Below, piece by piece: positions 1 to 11,957 of a stretch of DNA of 49,668 nucleotides. Location of the stretch: NCBI GenBank assembly GCA_964370855.1, contig CAYJMF010000026.1, forward strand, positions 1 to 49,668, read 5' to 3'. Within the stretch, counting starts at the first letter, position 1, and the number at the start of each line of letters is the position of its first letter. The DNA is from JAKLKS01 sp964370855 (GTDB lineage: Bacteria; Planctomycetota; JAJSAM01; JAKLKS01). The position numbers and the translations under genes are program-made. The notes below the pieces were generated by a model. It did no database searches and was not told the DNA's origin. It saw only the letters and a list, made by a program, of their open reading frames with translations.

Positions 1-432
1 AACTTGGGGTGTTGGGGGGTGTTTTTGGGGGGGGGGGGGGGGGGGGGGGGGCCCGTGCGGCCCCCCCTGGCCCCCCCCGTTGGAGAGGCGGAGGCGGGGA
101 TTCGAAGATGTCCTCCGGCGCCGCCGAGGGATTTCCGGGATCGGGGGCCGGGGGAGGGGGGGATGGCGGGCACCCATCGGAGTTCCGGGGGTTCAAGGCA
201 CGACGGGTGAACGCCGTCCCCTCTTTCAGGGGTTCCGATCCCCCCCTTCCCCCGGCCCGAATTCCGTGGCCCCTGAACCCTCCGTGGATACAATCCCGCC
301 CCTCCCATCCGGACCCGGGTCCGGAGGATCCGGCCGAGCCCCGCGGGGAAGGGGCGGCGGACGGGCCCCCCGGAGATCGGGATCCGGTGCCGGCGTCCGG
401 GCCCTCGGGCCCACTACCAGGGAAGGTGCTCC
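1..432. other. Contig end and gene-free leader
   Basis: No gene is supported here. The first 60 bases are dominated by a G homopolymer, which looks like an assembly or read artefact at a contig end. Bases of about 160-220 hold a copy of the dispersed repeat described at 11761 and 21127. The reading frames across this stretch are low-complexity Pro/Arg/Gly translations of GC-rich DNA and are not convincing. A promoter for the dksA-like gene should lie here but none stands out. Confidence 0.6.
161..220 (+). repeat. Dispersed repeat, tail module, copy A
   Basis: The segment with landmarks GGCGGGCACCC, GTTCCGG, TTCAAGGCACGA and GGTGAACGCC matches 11831-11890 in the same order and spacing, and matches the reverse complement of about 21152-21212. 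All three copies lie between genes. No head module (CCCGATGAATCGGG-type palindrome) is seen next to this copy. Found by eye; the exact boundaries are uncertain. Confidence 0.6.
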
Positions 433-1002
433 TTGGCGAAGAAGTCCGCCGCCCGCCCCTCCGCGAAGGCGAGGAAGCCGGCGAAGAAGGCCGCGCCCCG
501 CGCCCCGGCGAAGAAGCCGGTCCGCGCCCCGGCCCGCAAGCCCGCCGCCCCGGCCCATCGGCCCGCCTCCGCCAACGGGCGGCCCGCCGCCCCGGTCCGC
601 AAGGGCGCCCACGCCGCGGCTCCCGCCGCCCCCGTGAAGAAGCTCAAGTCCCCCTTCGACAGGGCGCAGCTCCACGCCTTCCGCGAGGCCCTCCTCGGCC
701 TGCGCTCCTCCCGCATCGGCGACAAGGAGAGCCGCGAGAAGGAGGCCCTGAAGGCCGCCGGCCAGGACGTCTCCGTGGACCACATGGCGGACTTCGGCTC
801 CGACAACTACGAGCAGGAGTTCACCCTCGGCCTCCTCGAGCAGGACATCGAGACGCTGCGCGACATCAACGACGCCCTCGTGCGCATCAAGGAGGGCGCC
901 TTCGGGCTCTGCGAGGAGTGCGAGAAGCCCGTGGCCCGCCCCCGCCTCAAGGTCATCCCCTACGCGCGCCTCTGCGTCGACTGCAAGATGAAGGAGGAGT
1001 GA
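433..1002 (+). CDS. DksA/TraR-family zinc-finger protein with basic N-terminal tail
   Basis: A 189-residue protein. Residues about 75-189 form the DksA/TraR fold: a helical segment followed by a C4 zinc finger with Cys160, Cys163, Cys181 and Cys184 in the 'LCEEC...LCVDC' pattern. Family members bind in the RNA polymerase secondary channel and modulate initiation, or act in related small-regulator roles. Residues 1-70 are an added Lys/Ala/Pro/Arg-rich tail, histone H1-like in composition and absent from E. coli DksA; it may bind nucleic acid (inference). The start is TTG with GGAAGG a few bases upstream; an internal start would remove part of the tail. lspA follows 25 bases downstream. Family call is firm, exact role is not. 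Confidence 0.88.
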   Translation: MAKKSAARPSAKARKPAKKAAPRAPAKKPVRAPARKPAAPAHRPASANGRPAAPVRKGAHAAAPAAPVKKLKSPFDRAQLHAFREALLGLRSSRIGDKESREKEALKAAGQDVSVDHMADFGSDNYEQEFTLGLLEQDIETLRDINDALVRIKEGAFGLCEECEKPVARPRLKVIPYARLCVDCKMKEE

Positions 1003-1027
1003 GGGTTCTGAGCCCCCGGCGGCACCG

Positions 1028-1636
1028 GTGATAGCATCGACGCGCATCGCCGCGGACCGCCCCCCCGGAGCCGACCCCGCCGTGACGGACAAGCCGAGCC
1101 ACGTTCCCGCCCTCGCCGTCTGTCTCGCGGCGGCGATCCTGGACCTCCTGACCAAGTCCTGGGCCTACGGCGCCCTCTCCTACGGCGAGGTGCGCCCCCT
1201 GTTCGGTGAGTGGTTCGCCTGGACGGCCCGGAGCAACCCCGCCGGCCCCTGGTCCCTCTTCCACGGGGTTCTCCCCGACGCGATCCTCCGCTTCTCCCTC
1301 CCCCTGCTCTCCGTGGCGGCCGTGGTCCTCCTGGTCCGGTTCCTCGTCCGGTCCGACCCGCGGGACCGCCTCCTCGGCCTCGGCCTCGCCCTCATCCTCG
1401 GCGGCGCCGCCGGCAACCTGTGGGACCGGACGCTCACGGCCTTCGGCATGATGGAGCCCCCCGGCGTCCGCGACTTCATCCTCGTGCGCGGCGTCTGGTT
1501 CGGGGGGGACTTCCCCGCCTTCAACCTCGCCGACACCTGGATCACGGTGGGGGTGGTCTTCGTGGGCTGGAGGATCCTCTTCGAGAGGAAGGCGGAGCCG
1601 GACCCGGTCCCGCCCCCGGCGGAGGCCTCGGCTTGA
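1028..1636 (+). CDS. lspA: Lipoprotein signal peptidase (signal peptidase II)
   Basis: A 202-residue inner-membrane aspartyl protease that removes signal peptides from diacylglyceryl-modified prolipoproteins. Four hydrophobic segments are visible. Family landmarks are 'DLLTKSW' in the first membrane helix, 'GGAAGNLWDR' and 'FPAFNLADTW'; the Asp of NLWDR and of NLADTW are the expected catalytic pair. GTG at 1028 is used here, but GTG at 1082, just before 'VTDKPSH', gives a more usual length and is a serious alternative. Its TGA overlaps the TTG start of pyrD, implying translational coupling. Likely substrates in this contig are the lipoproteins at 16045 and 47450. Confidence 0.93.
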   Translation: MIASTRIAADRPPGADPAVTDKPSHVPALAVCLAAAILDLLTKSWAYGALSYGEVRPLFGEWFAWTARSNPAGPWSLFHGVLPDAILRFSLPLLSVAAVVLLVRFLVRSDPRDRLLGLGLALILGGAAGNLWDRTLTAFGMMEPPGVRDFILVRGVWFGGDFPAFNLADTWITVGVVFVGWRILFERKAEPDPVPPPAEASA

Positions 1637-2571
1637 CCCCCCGCATGGAGGTCTCCCTCGGCGCGCTCCGGCTGCGGAACCCCGTCATGACCGCGTCGGG
1701 CACCTGCGGGAGCGGCCTCGAGCTCGCCCCCTTCGCCGACCTCTCCCGGCTCGGCGCCGTGGTGGGGAAGACGGTCACCCGGGAGCCGCGGGCGGGGAAC
1801 CCGCCGCCGCGCACTTTCGAGACCGCCTCGGGGATGCTCAACTCCATCGGCCTCCAGAACCCCGGCATCGACCGGTTCCTCGCCGAGGTCCTGCCGGAGG
1901 TCGTGCGCGCCGGGTACCCCTTCGTCGCCAACATCGCCGGCGAATCCGTGGAGGACTTCGCCCGCCTCGCCTCGCGCTTCGAGGAGGTGCGCGGGAGCCT
2001 CCCCGTGGCGGGCATCGAGGCCAACCTCTCCTGTCCCAACGTGGCCGGGGGGCTCGACTTCTCCGTGGACCCCCGGCGCGCCTCGGAGGTGGTGGCGGCC
2101 CTCCGGAGGGCGACCACCCTCCCCCTCATCGCCAAGCTCTCCCCCAACGTCACCGACGTGCGCCCCCTCGCGCGCGCCTGCGAGGAGGCCGGCGCCGACG
2201 CCGTCTCCCTCGTGAACACCTATCTCGGGGCCGCCGTGGACTGGCGTCGCCGCAAGCCGGTCTTCTCCCGCGTCATGGCCGGCCTCTCGGGCCCCGCCAT
2301 CAAGCCCCTGGCCCTCTTCCAGGTCTGGAGGGCCTCCTCGGCGGTGCGGATCCCCGTCGTCGGCATCGGGGGGATCCTCGACGCCGAGGACGCCCTCGAG
2401 TTCCTCTGCGCCGGGGCGACGGCGGTGCAGGTGGGGACCGCCCTCTTCCGCACGCCCACCGCCGCGGGCGACCTCCTCGACGGGATGGAGCGGCTGATGT
2501 CGGAGCAGGGGATCGCGGACGTCAACGAGCTCGTCGGGAGCCTCCGGCCCCGGGCGGAGCCGGCCCCGTGA
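1633..2571 (+). CDS. pyrD: Dihydroorotate dehydrogenase, class 1B-like catalytic subunit
   Basis: A 312-residue FMN TIM barrel that oxidises dihydroorotate to orotate in pyrimidine synthesis. Landmarks are 'NPVMTASGTCG' near the N-terminus, 'NSIGLQNPG', 'EANLSCPNV' (its Cys is the catalytic base of class 1 enzymes), 'LSPNVTD', 'VSLVNT' and 'VGIGGI...AGATAVQVGTA'. Length and N-terminus resemble class 1B, which normally pairs with PyrK; no pyrK is present in this window. The TTG start overlaps the lspA stop as TTGA, with GGAGG seven bases upstream; the in-frame ATG at 1645 lies too far from that site. Its own stop overlaps the next gene as GTGA. Confidence 0.92.
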   Translation: MTPRMEVSLGALRLRNPVMTASGTCGSGLELAPFADLSRLGAVVGKTVTREPRAGNPPPRTFETASGMLNSIGLQNPGIDRFLAEVLPEVVRAGYPFVANIAGESVEDFARLASRFEEVRGSLPVAGIEANLSCPNVAGGLDFSVDPRRASEVVAALRRATTLPLIAKLSPNVTDVRPLARACEEAGADAVSLVNTYLGAAVDWRRRKPVFSRVMAGLSGPAIKPLALFQVWRASSAVRIPVVGIGGILDAEDALEFLCAGATAVQVGTALFRTPTAAGDLLDGMERLMSEQGIADVNELVGSLRPRAEPAP

Positions 2572-3521
2572 ACCTGCGCGACGTGACGGGCGGGATGCTG
2601 CGCGAGGCCATGGCCATCTTCCTCGAGGAGGCCTACGGGGGGGGGCGCCCCCGGCGGAAGGTCCCCGATCTCTCCCACGTGGGGACCGCCGAGGAGGCGC
2701 TGCCCTTGATGGAGGACGAGGGGAGGCGCCACGGCGACGGCCAGCGGGCGCGGCGCTGGGTGCTGCGCCTGGGGAACTCCCGCTACCCGAACATGAAGCT
2801 CGCCCTCGAGGAGTACCTCCTCAAGGGGGAGTTCGTCTTCACCGTGGACACCCACGACGAGACCGTGACCCTGCCCGGGGATCCCGACACCGAGGCCTGG
2901 GCGGAGATCCGCCGGTGGAACCTGGCCCTCAAGCGCCGCATCGAGGAGCGCTGGCGCCGCGCCTCCCTCCCGACCTACGCCGCCCTCAAGCAGGTCCTGG
3001 CGAAGGCCGCCGGGGCCGGGCGCCGCGGCCCCTCCCGGGGCACGGTGCTCGTGGTGGACGACGAGCGGGACATCGCCGACACCGTCGAGGCGGTGCTCGC
3101 GGCGGAGGGGTTCACGGTGAGGAAGGCCGGGGACGGCCCCGAGGCCCTGGAGGCGCTGAAGGAGGGCCGGCCGGACCTCATCCTCATGGACTACGAGATG
3201 CCCCGGATGAAGGGCACGGAGGTCTGCGCGCGCATCCGCAGGAGCCGCACGGACCGGGACATCCCCATCCTCCTCGCCACGGCGGCCATGGTGGACCTCG
3301 CCGCCATCTCCGACGCCGACGGGTTCCTCGTGAAGCCCTACCAGAGGGACATCCTGGTCTCCTTCGTCACCCACCTGGCGGCCCGCGGGAAGCCCGCCCC
3401 CCCGGCCCCGGCGAAGCCCGCCGGGGAGCCGCGGGGAGCGGGGAAGCGGGCCTCCATTCGTCGCCCGCCGCGGCGGTCTCCGGTAGGCTCGTCCAATTCG
3501 TTCGACGACGCGGACGAGTGA
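2568..3521 (+). CDS. Response regulator with unknown N-terminal domain and C-terminal receiver
   Basis: A 317-residue cytoplasmic protein. Residues about 160-275 are a receiver domain: acidic pair Asp164/Asp165 in 'VVDDERD', phospho-acceptor Asp208 in 'LILMDYEMP', Thr238, and Lys256 in 'LVKPYQ'. Residues 1-150 are a separate domain with the motif 'NMKLALEEYLLKGEFVFTVD', which I recall from hypothetical proteins of planctomycete genomes but cannot name. The receiver sits after, not before, this domain, which is unusual for a response regulator. The C-terminal 45 residues are Pro/Ala/Lys/Arg-rich. The GTG start overlaps the pyrD stop. No partner kinase is in the window, so its pathway is unknown. 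Confidence 0.85.
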   Translation: MNLRDVTGGMLREAMAIFLEEAYGGGRPRRKVPDLSHVGTAEEALPLMEDEGRRHGDGQRARRWVLRLGNSRYPNMKLALEEYLLKGEFVFTVDTHDETVTLPGDPDTEAWAEIRRWNLALKRRIEERWRRASLPTYAALKQVLAKAAGAGRRGPSRGTVLVVDDERDIADTVEAVLAAEGFTVRKAGDGPEALEALKEGRPDLILMDYEMPRMKGTEVCARIRRSRTDRDIPILLATAAMVDLAAISDADGFLVKPYQRDILVSFVTHLAARGKPAPPAPAKPAGEPRGAGKRASIRRPPRRSPVGSSNSFDDADE

Positions 3522-3542
3522 CGGGAAAAGGAGATCCTCCCC

Positions 3543-6221
<2,679 letters not shown>

Positions 6222-6294
6222 TCTGACGGACCGCGCCGGGGAACGGTCCGGGCCGGGCGGCGGGACGAGGGCCGGGCGCTCCCGGGTCCCGGTC

Positions 6295-7569
6295 CTGCTG
6301 CTCCAGCGCCTCTACGACCTCCTCTACCTCCTCGCCCTCGTCCTCCTCTCGCCCATCGTGGCCGTCAAGATGATGACCAGCCACCGCTGGCGGGCCGGCA
6401 TCGGGGAGCGCTTCGGCCTGGTCCCCGTGCGGGAGGGGAGCCGTCCCTGCCTCTGGATCCACGGGGTCTCCGTGGGGGAGGTCCTCGCCGCCCGCACCCT
6501 GGTTGCCATGATCCGGGAGGAGCTCCCCGACTGGGAGGTCGTCATCTCCGCCACGACCCGGACGGGCAACGAGGTGGCGCGCCGGACCTTCCCCGACTGC
6601 CGGGTGTTCTTCTACCCCCTCGACTTCTCCTTCGTCACGGACCGCGTGCTCCGGGCCATCCGACCGGCGGGGGTGGTCCTCCTCGAGCTCGAGATCTGGC
6701 CCAACTTCCTCCTTTCCACGAGCCGCCGGGGGATTCCCGTCTTCCTCGTGAACGGGCGCATCACGGAGCGCTCGCTCAAGGGGTACCGGGTCCTCCAGGC
6801 CTTCATCCCCGAGCCCATGGACCGCATCCAGCTCTACAGCGCCCAGACCCCGATCTACCGGGACCGCTTCCTCGCCCTGGGCGTCCCGCCGGAGCGCGTT
6901 TTCGTGACCGGGACCATGAAGTTCGATACCGTGGAGACGGAAGGCGTGGAGGGCCTCCGCGAGAAGTACGCGGCGGCCCTCGGTCTCAAGCCCGGGGCCT
7001 GGGTCCTGGTGGCCGGGAGCACCCACGAAGGCGAGGAGGAGGCGGTGCTCTCGGCCTTCCGGGCCGTCCGCGAGAGGGATCCCGGGGCCAGGCTCGTCCT
7101 CGCCCCGCGCCATCTCGAGCGGCTCGCCGAGGTGGAGGCGGTGGTGAGGGGGGCGGGGTTCCGCTCCGTCCGAAGAACCCGCCTCCCGGGGGCCGCCGCG
7201 GAGGGGGCGGAGGTCGTCGTCCTCGACACGATGGGGGAGCTCGGCCCCCTGTACGCCGTGGCGGACTGCGTCTTCGCGGGGGGGAGCCTCGTCCCCCACG
7301 GGGGGCAGAACATGATGGAGCCGGCGGGCAAGGCCCGGCCGGTGCTGACGGGGCCGCACACGTGGAACTTCGAGGAGGTCGTGGAGGTGCTCGCGGCCTC
7401 CGGCGGGCTCGAGGTGGTGGAGGACGCGGCGGCGCTCCGCGACGCCGTCCTCCGCCTGCACGGGGACCGGGTCGAGGCCGCGCGGCGGGGCCGCGCGGCG
7501 CGCGAGGCGGTGCTGGCCGGGAAGGGCGCCACGGGGCGCACCCTGGACCTCATCCGCGAGAGGCTGTGA
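6295..7569 (+). CDS. waaA: 3-deoxy-D-manno-octulosonic acid (KDO) transferase
   Basis: About 424 residues: an N-terminal membrane anchor ('LYDLLYLLALVLLSPIVAV'), then two Rossmann-like GT-B domains. Landmarks are 'LWIHGVSVGEV', 'FYPLDFSF', 'ELEIWPNF', 'VNGRITERS', 'GTMKFDT', 'VAGSTHEGEEE' and 'GGSLVPHGGQNMMEPA'. It adds KDO from CMP-KDO to lipid A precursor, so the organism makes lipopolysaccharide. The start is unclear: no ATG, GTG or TTG occurs in frame between ATG 6100 (inside secA) and GTG 6358, which would cut into the anchor. CTG at 6295 gives the family length; CTG 6223 is another option. The stop overlaps the upstream end of the metK frame. Confidence 0.9.
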   Translation: MLLQRLYDLLYLLALVLLSPIVAVKMMTSHRWRAGIGERFGLVPVREGSRPCLWIHGVSVGEVLAARTLVAMIREELPDWEVVISATTRTGNEVARRTFPDCRVFFYPLDFSFVTDRVLRAIRPAGVVLLELEIWPNFLLSTSRRGIPVFLVNGRITERSLKGYRVLQAFIPEPMDRIQLYSAQTPIYRDRFLALGVPPERVFVTGTMKFDTVETEGVEGLREKYAAALGLKPGAWVLVAGSTHEGEEEAVLSAFRAVRERDPGARLVLAPRHLERLAEVEAVVRGAGFRSVRRTRLPGAAAEGAEVVVLDTMGELGPLYAVADCVFAGGSLVPHGGQNMMEPAGKARPVLTGPHTWNFEEVVEVLAASGGLEVVEDAAALRDAVLRLHGDRVEAARRGRAAREAVLAGKGATGRTLDLIRERL

Positions 7570-7601
7570 TGGCGGCGCGAGGGCGCCGCCGGGAGGCTCG
7601 C

Positions 7602-8858
<1,257 letters not shown>

Positions 8859-8904
8859 CCGCGGCGCGGCGGACACCGGATCGACGAAGGGAAAGGAAAG
8901 GCAC

Positions 8905-10170
8905 ATGAGCGTGAAGAGCGACGTGACGAATCTCGGCCTCGCCGAGGCCGGCCGCAAGCGCATCGAGTGGGCCGACCACGACATGCCGGTGCTCCGCATC
9001 ATCCGGGACCGCTTCGCGAAGGAGAAGCCGCTGAAGGGGCTCCGCATGGCCGCCTGCATGCACGTGACGACGGAGACCGCCAACCTGATGCGCACCCTCA
9101 AGGCCGGCGGCGCCGAGGTGGCGCTCTGCGCCTCCAACCCCCTCTCCACCCAGGACGAGGCCGCGGCGGCCCTGGTGAAGCACTACGGGATCTCCGTGTA
9201 CGCCCGACGCGCCGAGGACACGGCGACCTTCTACCGCCACCTCAACGCGGTCCTCGACGTCGGCCCCGCCATCACCTTCGACGACGGCGCCGACCTCGTC
9301 TCGACGATCCACAAGGACCGGACGGACCTCATCCCCGGCCTCGTGGCGAGCCTCGAGGAGACGACCACGGGGGTCATCCGCCTGAAGGCGATGTCCAAGG
9401 ACGGGGCGCTCCGCATCCCCGTCATCGCCGTCAACGACGCCGACACGAAGCACCTCTTCGACAACCGCTACGGCACGGGCCAGTCCACCCTGGACGGCAT
9501 CATCCGCGCGACCAACGGCCTCATGGCGGGCCGGAACGTCGTGGTGGCCGGCTACGGCTGGTGCGGGCGCGGCTTCGCGACCCGGGCCCGCGGCCTCGGC
9601 GCCAACGTCATCGTCACGGAGATCGACCCCATCAAGGCCATCGAGGCCCTCATGGACGGCTTCCGCGTGATGCCCATGGCGAAGGCCGCAAGGGAGGGGG
9701 ACGTCTTCTGCACCGTGACGGGGGACATCCACGTGCTCCGGGCGGAGCACTTCAAGGCCATGAAGGACGGGGCCATCGTCTGCAACTCCGGCCACTTCGA
9801 CGTGGAGATCGACCTCGTCGCCCTGAAGAAGCTCTCGAAGACCGTCCGGACCGACGTCCGGCCCCTGGTGGACGGCTACACGCTGCGCTCGGGGCGGACC
9901 ATCTACGTCCTCGGGCACGGCCGCCTCGTAAACCTCTCCTGCGCCGAGGGCCACCCGGCCTCGGTCATGGACATGTCCTTCTCGACCCAGGCCCTGGCCG
10001 CGGAGTGGGCGGCGACCCGCAGGAAGCCCCTGGAGGCGCGGGTCCACGCCGTCCCCGCGGAACTGGACCGGGAGGTCGCCACGATGAAGCTCCGGTCCAT
10101 GGGTGTGACCATCGACCGGCTCACCCCGGAGCAGAAGCGGTACCTGGCCTCCTGGGAAATGGGGACCTAG
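8905..10170 (+). CDS. ahcY: Adenosylhomocysteinase (S-adenosylhomocysteine hydrolase)
   Basis: A 421-residue NAD-dependent cytosolic enzyme that splits S-adenosylhomocysteine into adenosine and homocysteine, removing the product inhibitor of methyltransferases. Landmarks: 'ALCASNPLSTQDEAAAAL', 'EETTTGVIRL', 'DNRYGTGQSTLDGIIRATN', the Rossmann motif 'VAGYGWCGRG', 'NSGHFDVEID' and 'GRLVNLSCAEGHP'. Length matches the short bacterial/archaeal class. ATG is preceded by GGAAAGGAAAGG. It is probably co-transcribed with metK, since the 46-base gap holds no terminator; the gap is also too short for a SAH or SAM riboswitch. Confidence 0.96.
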   Translation: MSVKSDVTNLGLAEAGRKRIEWADHDMPVLRIIRDRFAKEKPLKGLRMAACMHVTTETANLMRTLKAGGAEVALCASNPLSTQDEAAAALVKHYGISVYARRAEDTATFYRHLNAVLDVGPAITFDDGADLVSTIHKDRTDLIPGLVASLEETTTGVIRLKAMSKDGALRIPVIAVNDADTKHLFDNRYGTGQSTLDGIIRATNGLMAGRNVVVAGYGWCGRGFATRARGLGANVIVTEIDPIKAIEALMDGFRVMPMAKAAREGDVFCTVTGDIHVLRAEHFKAMKDGAIVCNSGHFDVEIDLVALKKLSKTVRTDVRPLVDGYTLRSGRTIYVLGHGRLVNLSCAEGHPASVMDMSFSTQALAAEWAATRRKPLEARVHAVPAELDREVATMKLRSMGVTIDRLTPEQKRYLASWEMGT

Positions 10171-10182
10171 GCCCCCCGGCGT

Positions 10183-10210
10183 TTGCTTGCCGTGGAAACC
10201 CGGTTATCAT
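10183..10210 (+). promoter_or_regulatory. Candidate promoter of the pseudopilin-like gene
   Basis: TTGCTT (10183-10188) and TATCAT (10205-10210) are separated by 16 bases, a plausible sigma-70-type -35/-10 pair. It lies in the 142-base gap after ahcY and would give a leader of roughly 95 bases. A similar TTGC...-10 pair precedes the gene at 11097. Judged by eye only. Confidence 0.35.
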
Positions 10211-10312
10211 GACTCCGACGCCGGAGGATCACGGGCCGTGGGGCCCGGGAGGGGGCCGGCGCGGATCGTCGGTTCGCGGGCTCCCCCCCGCGGCCGTGCA
10301 GAAGGAGGCGCA

Positions 10313-10969
10313 ATGACTGCCCCCGCGACGCGGGCCGCTCCCGCGAGGCCCACCGGCAACGAGGCCGGGTTCACCCTCGTCGAGATCCTCGTGGTCATCA
10401 CCATCATCGCCGCCCTCATCGGGATCGTGGCGGCCATCATCCCCCAGGCCCAGCAGGCCAGCCGCAAGGTGCAGTGCGCCAACAACCTGCACAACATCGG
10501 GGCGATGCTGGTGCAGCGCCAGACGGGCAAGGGGCTCGGGAGCCGGGGGGGCGCCGCCATGCTCCTCAACGTCTACAAGCTCGGCATGATCCGCAAGGGG
10601 GACGAGAAGGTCTTCATCTGCCCCGGGGACGCGCAGGGGCGCATGCAGGACCCGAGCGACCCCGAGTTCGCCAAGCGCTACGACACCCTCGACCTCGACA
10701 ACATCGACCCGATTCTCACCTCCTACGCGGGCCGGGACCGGAAGAACTACCCCATCAAGGCCGACGCCCGGGAGAAGCAGGCCTGGGCCGCCGACTGCCA
10801 GGGGGACGACGGCCGGACGGCCCACCACCCGGGCGGGCTCAACGTCCTGTACGACGACGGCTCCGTGATCTTCCTCGACAGCGAGTCCCTCGGCCTCGGG
10901 CCCGACGACCCCGTCGTCATCGGCCCCGACTCGACGGTCGACGTCCTCAAGCAGTTCTCCGTCCGCTAG
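10313..10969 (+). CDS. Prepilin-like (type II secretion/type IV pilin-like) protein
   Basis: A 218-residue protein with a prepilin leader: after a basic N-terminus comes 'G|FTLVEILVVITIIAALIGIVAAI', with Gly before Phe and Glu at position +5 of the mature protein, as needed for prepilin peptidase cleavage and N-methylation. The C-terminal part has 'AHHPGGLNVLYDDGSVIFL', like the H-X9-DG motif in the many pseudopilin-like proteins of planctomycetes. Two Cys (in 'VQCANN' and 'FICPGD') may pair. ATG 10313 has AAGGAGG four bases upstream. It stands alone, with no secretion genes nearby, so its role (minor pilin, secretion pseudopilin, or surface protein) is open. Confidence 0.85.
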   Translation: MTAPATRAAPARPTGNEAGFTLVEILVVITIIAALIGIVAAIIPQAQQASRKVQCANNLHNIGAMLVQRQTGKGLGSRGGAAMLLNVYKLGMIRKGDEKVFICPGDAQGRMQDPSDPEFAKRYDTLDLDNIDPILTSYAGRDRKNYPIKADAREKQAWAADCQGDDGRTAHHPGGLNVLYDDGSVIFLDSESLGLGPDDPVVIGPDSTVDVLKQFSVR

Positions 10970-10977
10970 AGGTCCAT

Positions 10978-11003
10978 CCCCGCCCCCCGCGAGGGGGGCG
11001 GGG
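10978..11003 (+). terminator. Hairpin after the pseudopilin-like gene
   Basis: A perfect 11-base stem, CCCCGCCCCCC / GGGGGGCGGGG, with loop GCGA starts nine bases after the stop codon. No T run follows, so it may be an intrinsic terminator of low-U type or an mRNA 3' stabiliser. Confidence 0.55.
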
Positions 11004-11022
11004 CTCCCCCGGGGCAATTCCC

Positions 11023-11051
11023 TTGCGCCCCCGGCGGAGGGTCCCGATACT
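11023..11051 (+). promoter_or_regulatory. Candidate promoter of the exported protein at 11097
   Basis: TTGCGC (11023-11028), 17-base spacer, then GATACT (11046-11051). The position right after a hairpin and 45 bases before a start codon supports a promoter, and the TTGC-type -35 resembles that at 10183. Sequence match is partial. Confidence 0.35.
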
Positions 11052-11096
11052 CACGGGCCGGGCGTTTCACCACGGATTCCACGGGAGGTCCACCGC

Positions 11097-11690
11097 ATGC
11101 GCCGATCCGCCATCCTCGGACTCGCCGCCGCCGCCGTCATGGCCGTCTCCGGCGTCGCCGCCCTCGCCGACGGTCCGGGCCTGCGCTGGGAGCTCGGCTT
11201 CAAGCACGAGACGCCCACCTGGGTGAAGATCCAGGTCGAGAAGGCCGAGACCCGCGTGGCCTGGTACATGACCTACACGGTGGAGAACGCCACGGGCGCG
11301 GCCCGCAAGCCCGCCGTCCGCGCGGTCCTCCTCACGGACAACGTCAAGAACAACGAGTTCAAGGACACCTGCGACTCCGGCACCATCAAGGCGGTGAAGG
11401 AGAAGACGGGCGTGAAGGAGTACTCCACGGCCATCGACCTGCGCGCCGGCATCGACGACGGCAAGAAGGTCGAGTGCGTCGCCACCTTCGGGGCCGTCAA
11501 CGACGAGGCCAAGAAGATCGAGCTGCGCGTCTACGGCCTCATGGACCCCGTGAACCAGGTGGACGGCAAGGAGGTCTACGAGGTCAAGTACTGGAGCGCG
11601 AAGTACGAGCGCAAGGGCGACGAGTTCCAGCGCACCGAGGACAAGTGGAAGCTCGTCTCCTCGGGGTGGAAGGTGGAGGAGACCAAGTAG
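11097..11690 (+). CDS. Small exported protein of unknown function
   Basis: A 197-residue protein with a clear Sec signal peptide (two Arg, then 'AILGLAAAAVMAVSGVAALA', cleavage expected before 'DGPG'). The mature part is rich in Lys and Glu, with 'RVAWYMTYTVENATGAARKPAVRAVLLTDN' reading like a beta-sandwich strand pattern, and several paired charged segments. No known family is recognised. GGGAGG precedes the ATG. It forms its own transcription unit between a promoter-like sequence at 11023 and a strong terminator at 11719. Probably periplasmic. Confidence 0.8.
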   Translation: MRRSAILGLAAAAVMAVSGVAALADGPGLRWELGFKHETPTWVKIQVEKAETRVAWYMTYTVENATGAARKPAVRAVLLTDNVKNNEFKDTCDSGTIKAVKEKTGVKEYSTAIDLRAGIDDGKKVECVATFGAVNDEAKKIELRVYGLMDPVNQVDGKEVYEVKYWSAKYERKGDEFQRTEDKWKLVSSGWKVEETK

Positions 11691-11718
11691 ACCGCCGCAC
11701 GAGGAACGACGAAGACGG

Positions 11719-11750
11719 GACGGCCCGCCGGGGAACCGGCGGGCCGTCTT
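11719..11750 (+). terminator. Intrinsic terminator after the exported protein
   Basis: A perfect 13-base stem, GACGGCCCGCCGG / CCGGCGGGCCGTC, with loop GGAA, followed by TTGATT. It lies 28 bases beyond the stop codon and in front of the convergently transcribed parD-like gene. Confidence 0.75.
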
Positions 11751-11760
11751 GATTCGAGGG

Positions 11761-11890
11761 GGATACCGTACCCGACCCGTTTCATCGGGGTTGGGCGATG
11801 GGGGGGTGCTAGATCGGGGCCCGAGTGAGGGATGGACGGCGGGCACCCGGCGGGGTTCCGGTGATTTCAAAGCACGAACGGTGAACGCCG
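11761..11890 (+). repeat. Dispersed composite repeat, copy B (head plus tail)
   Basis: The head module (11761-11794) reads GGATACCGTACCCGACCCGT followed by TTCATCGGGGTTGG; its reverse complement recurs at 12323, 21247 and 21319. The tail module (11831-11890) matches copy A near 161-220 and the reverse complement of copy C near 21152-21212. Head and tail occur in the same relative order and orientation here and in copy C, so this is one composite intergenic element. The head carries a short palindrome, CCCGAT/ATCGGG in the other copies, here CCCG-TTTC-ATCGGGG. Confidence 0.7.
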
Positions 11891-11957
11891 GTCCCTTCTC
11901 CCCCGTGCCCCGATCCTGGAGATTCCCCGCGGGGCCGGAGGGCGTCTCACCGAGGGG

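Noticed and set aside
27..50. G-run as G-quadruplex or regulatory element
   Set aside because: An uninterrupted homopolymer at a contig end, mirrored at the other end, is better explained as an artefact.
8859..8904. Possible SAM or SAH riboswitch between metK and ahcY
   Set aside because: Only 46 bases, too short for known classes, and no matching pairing elements.
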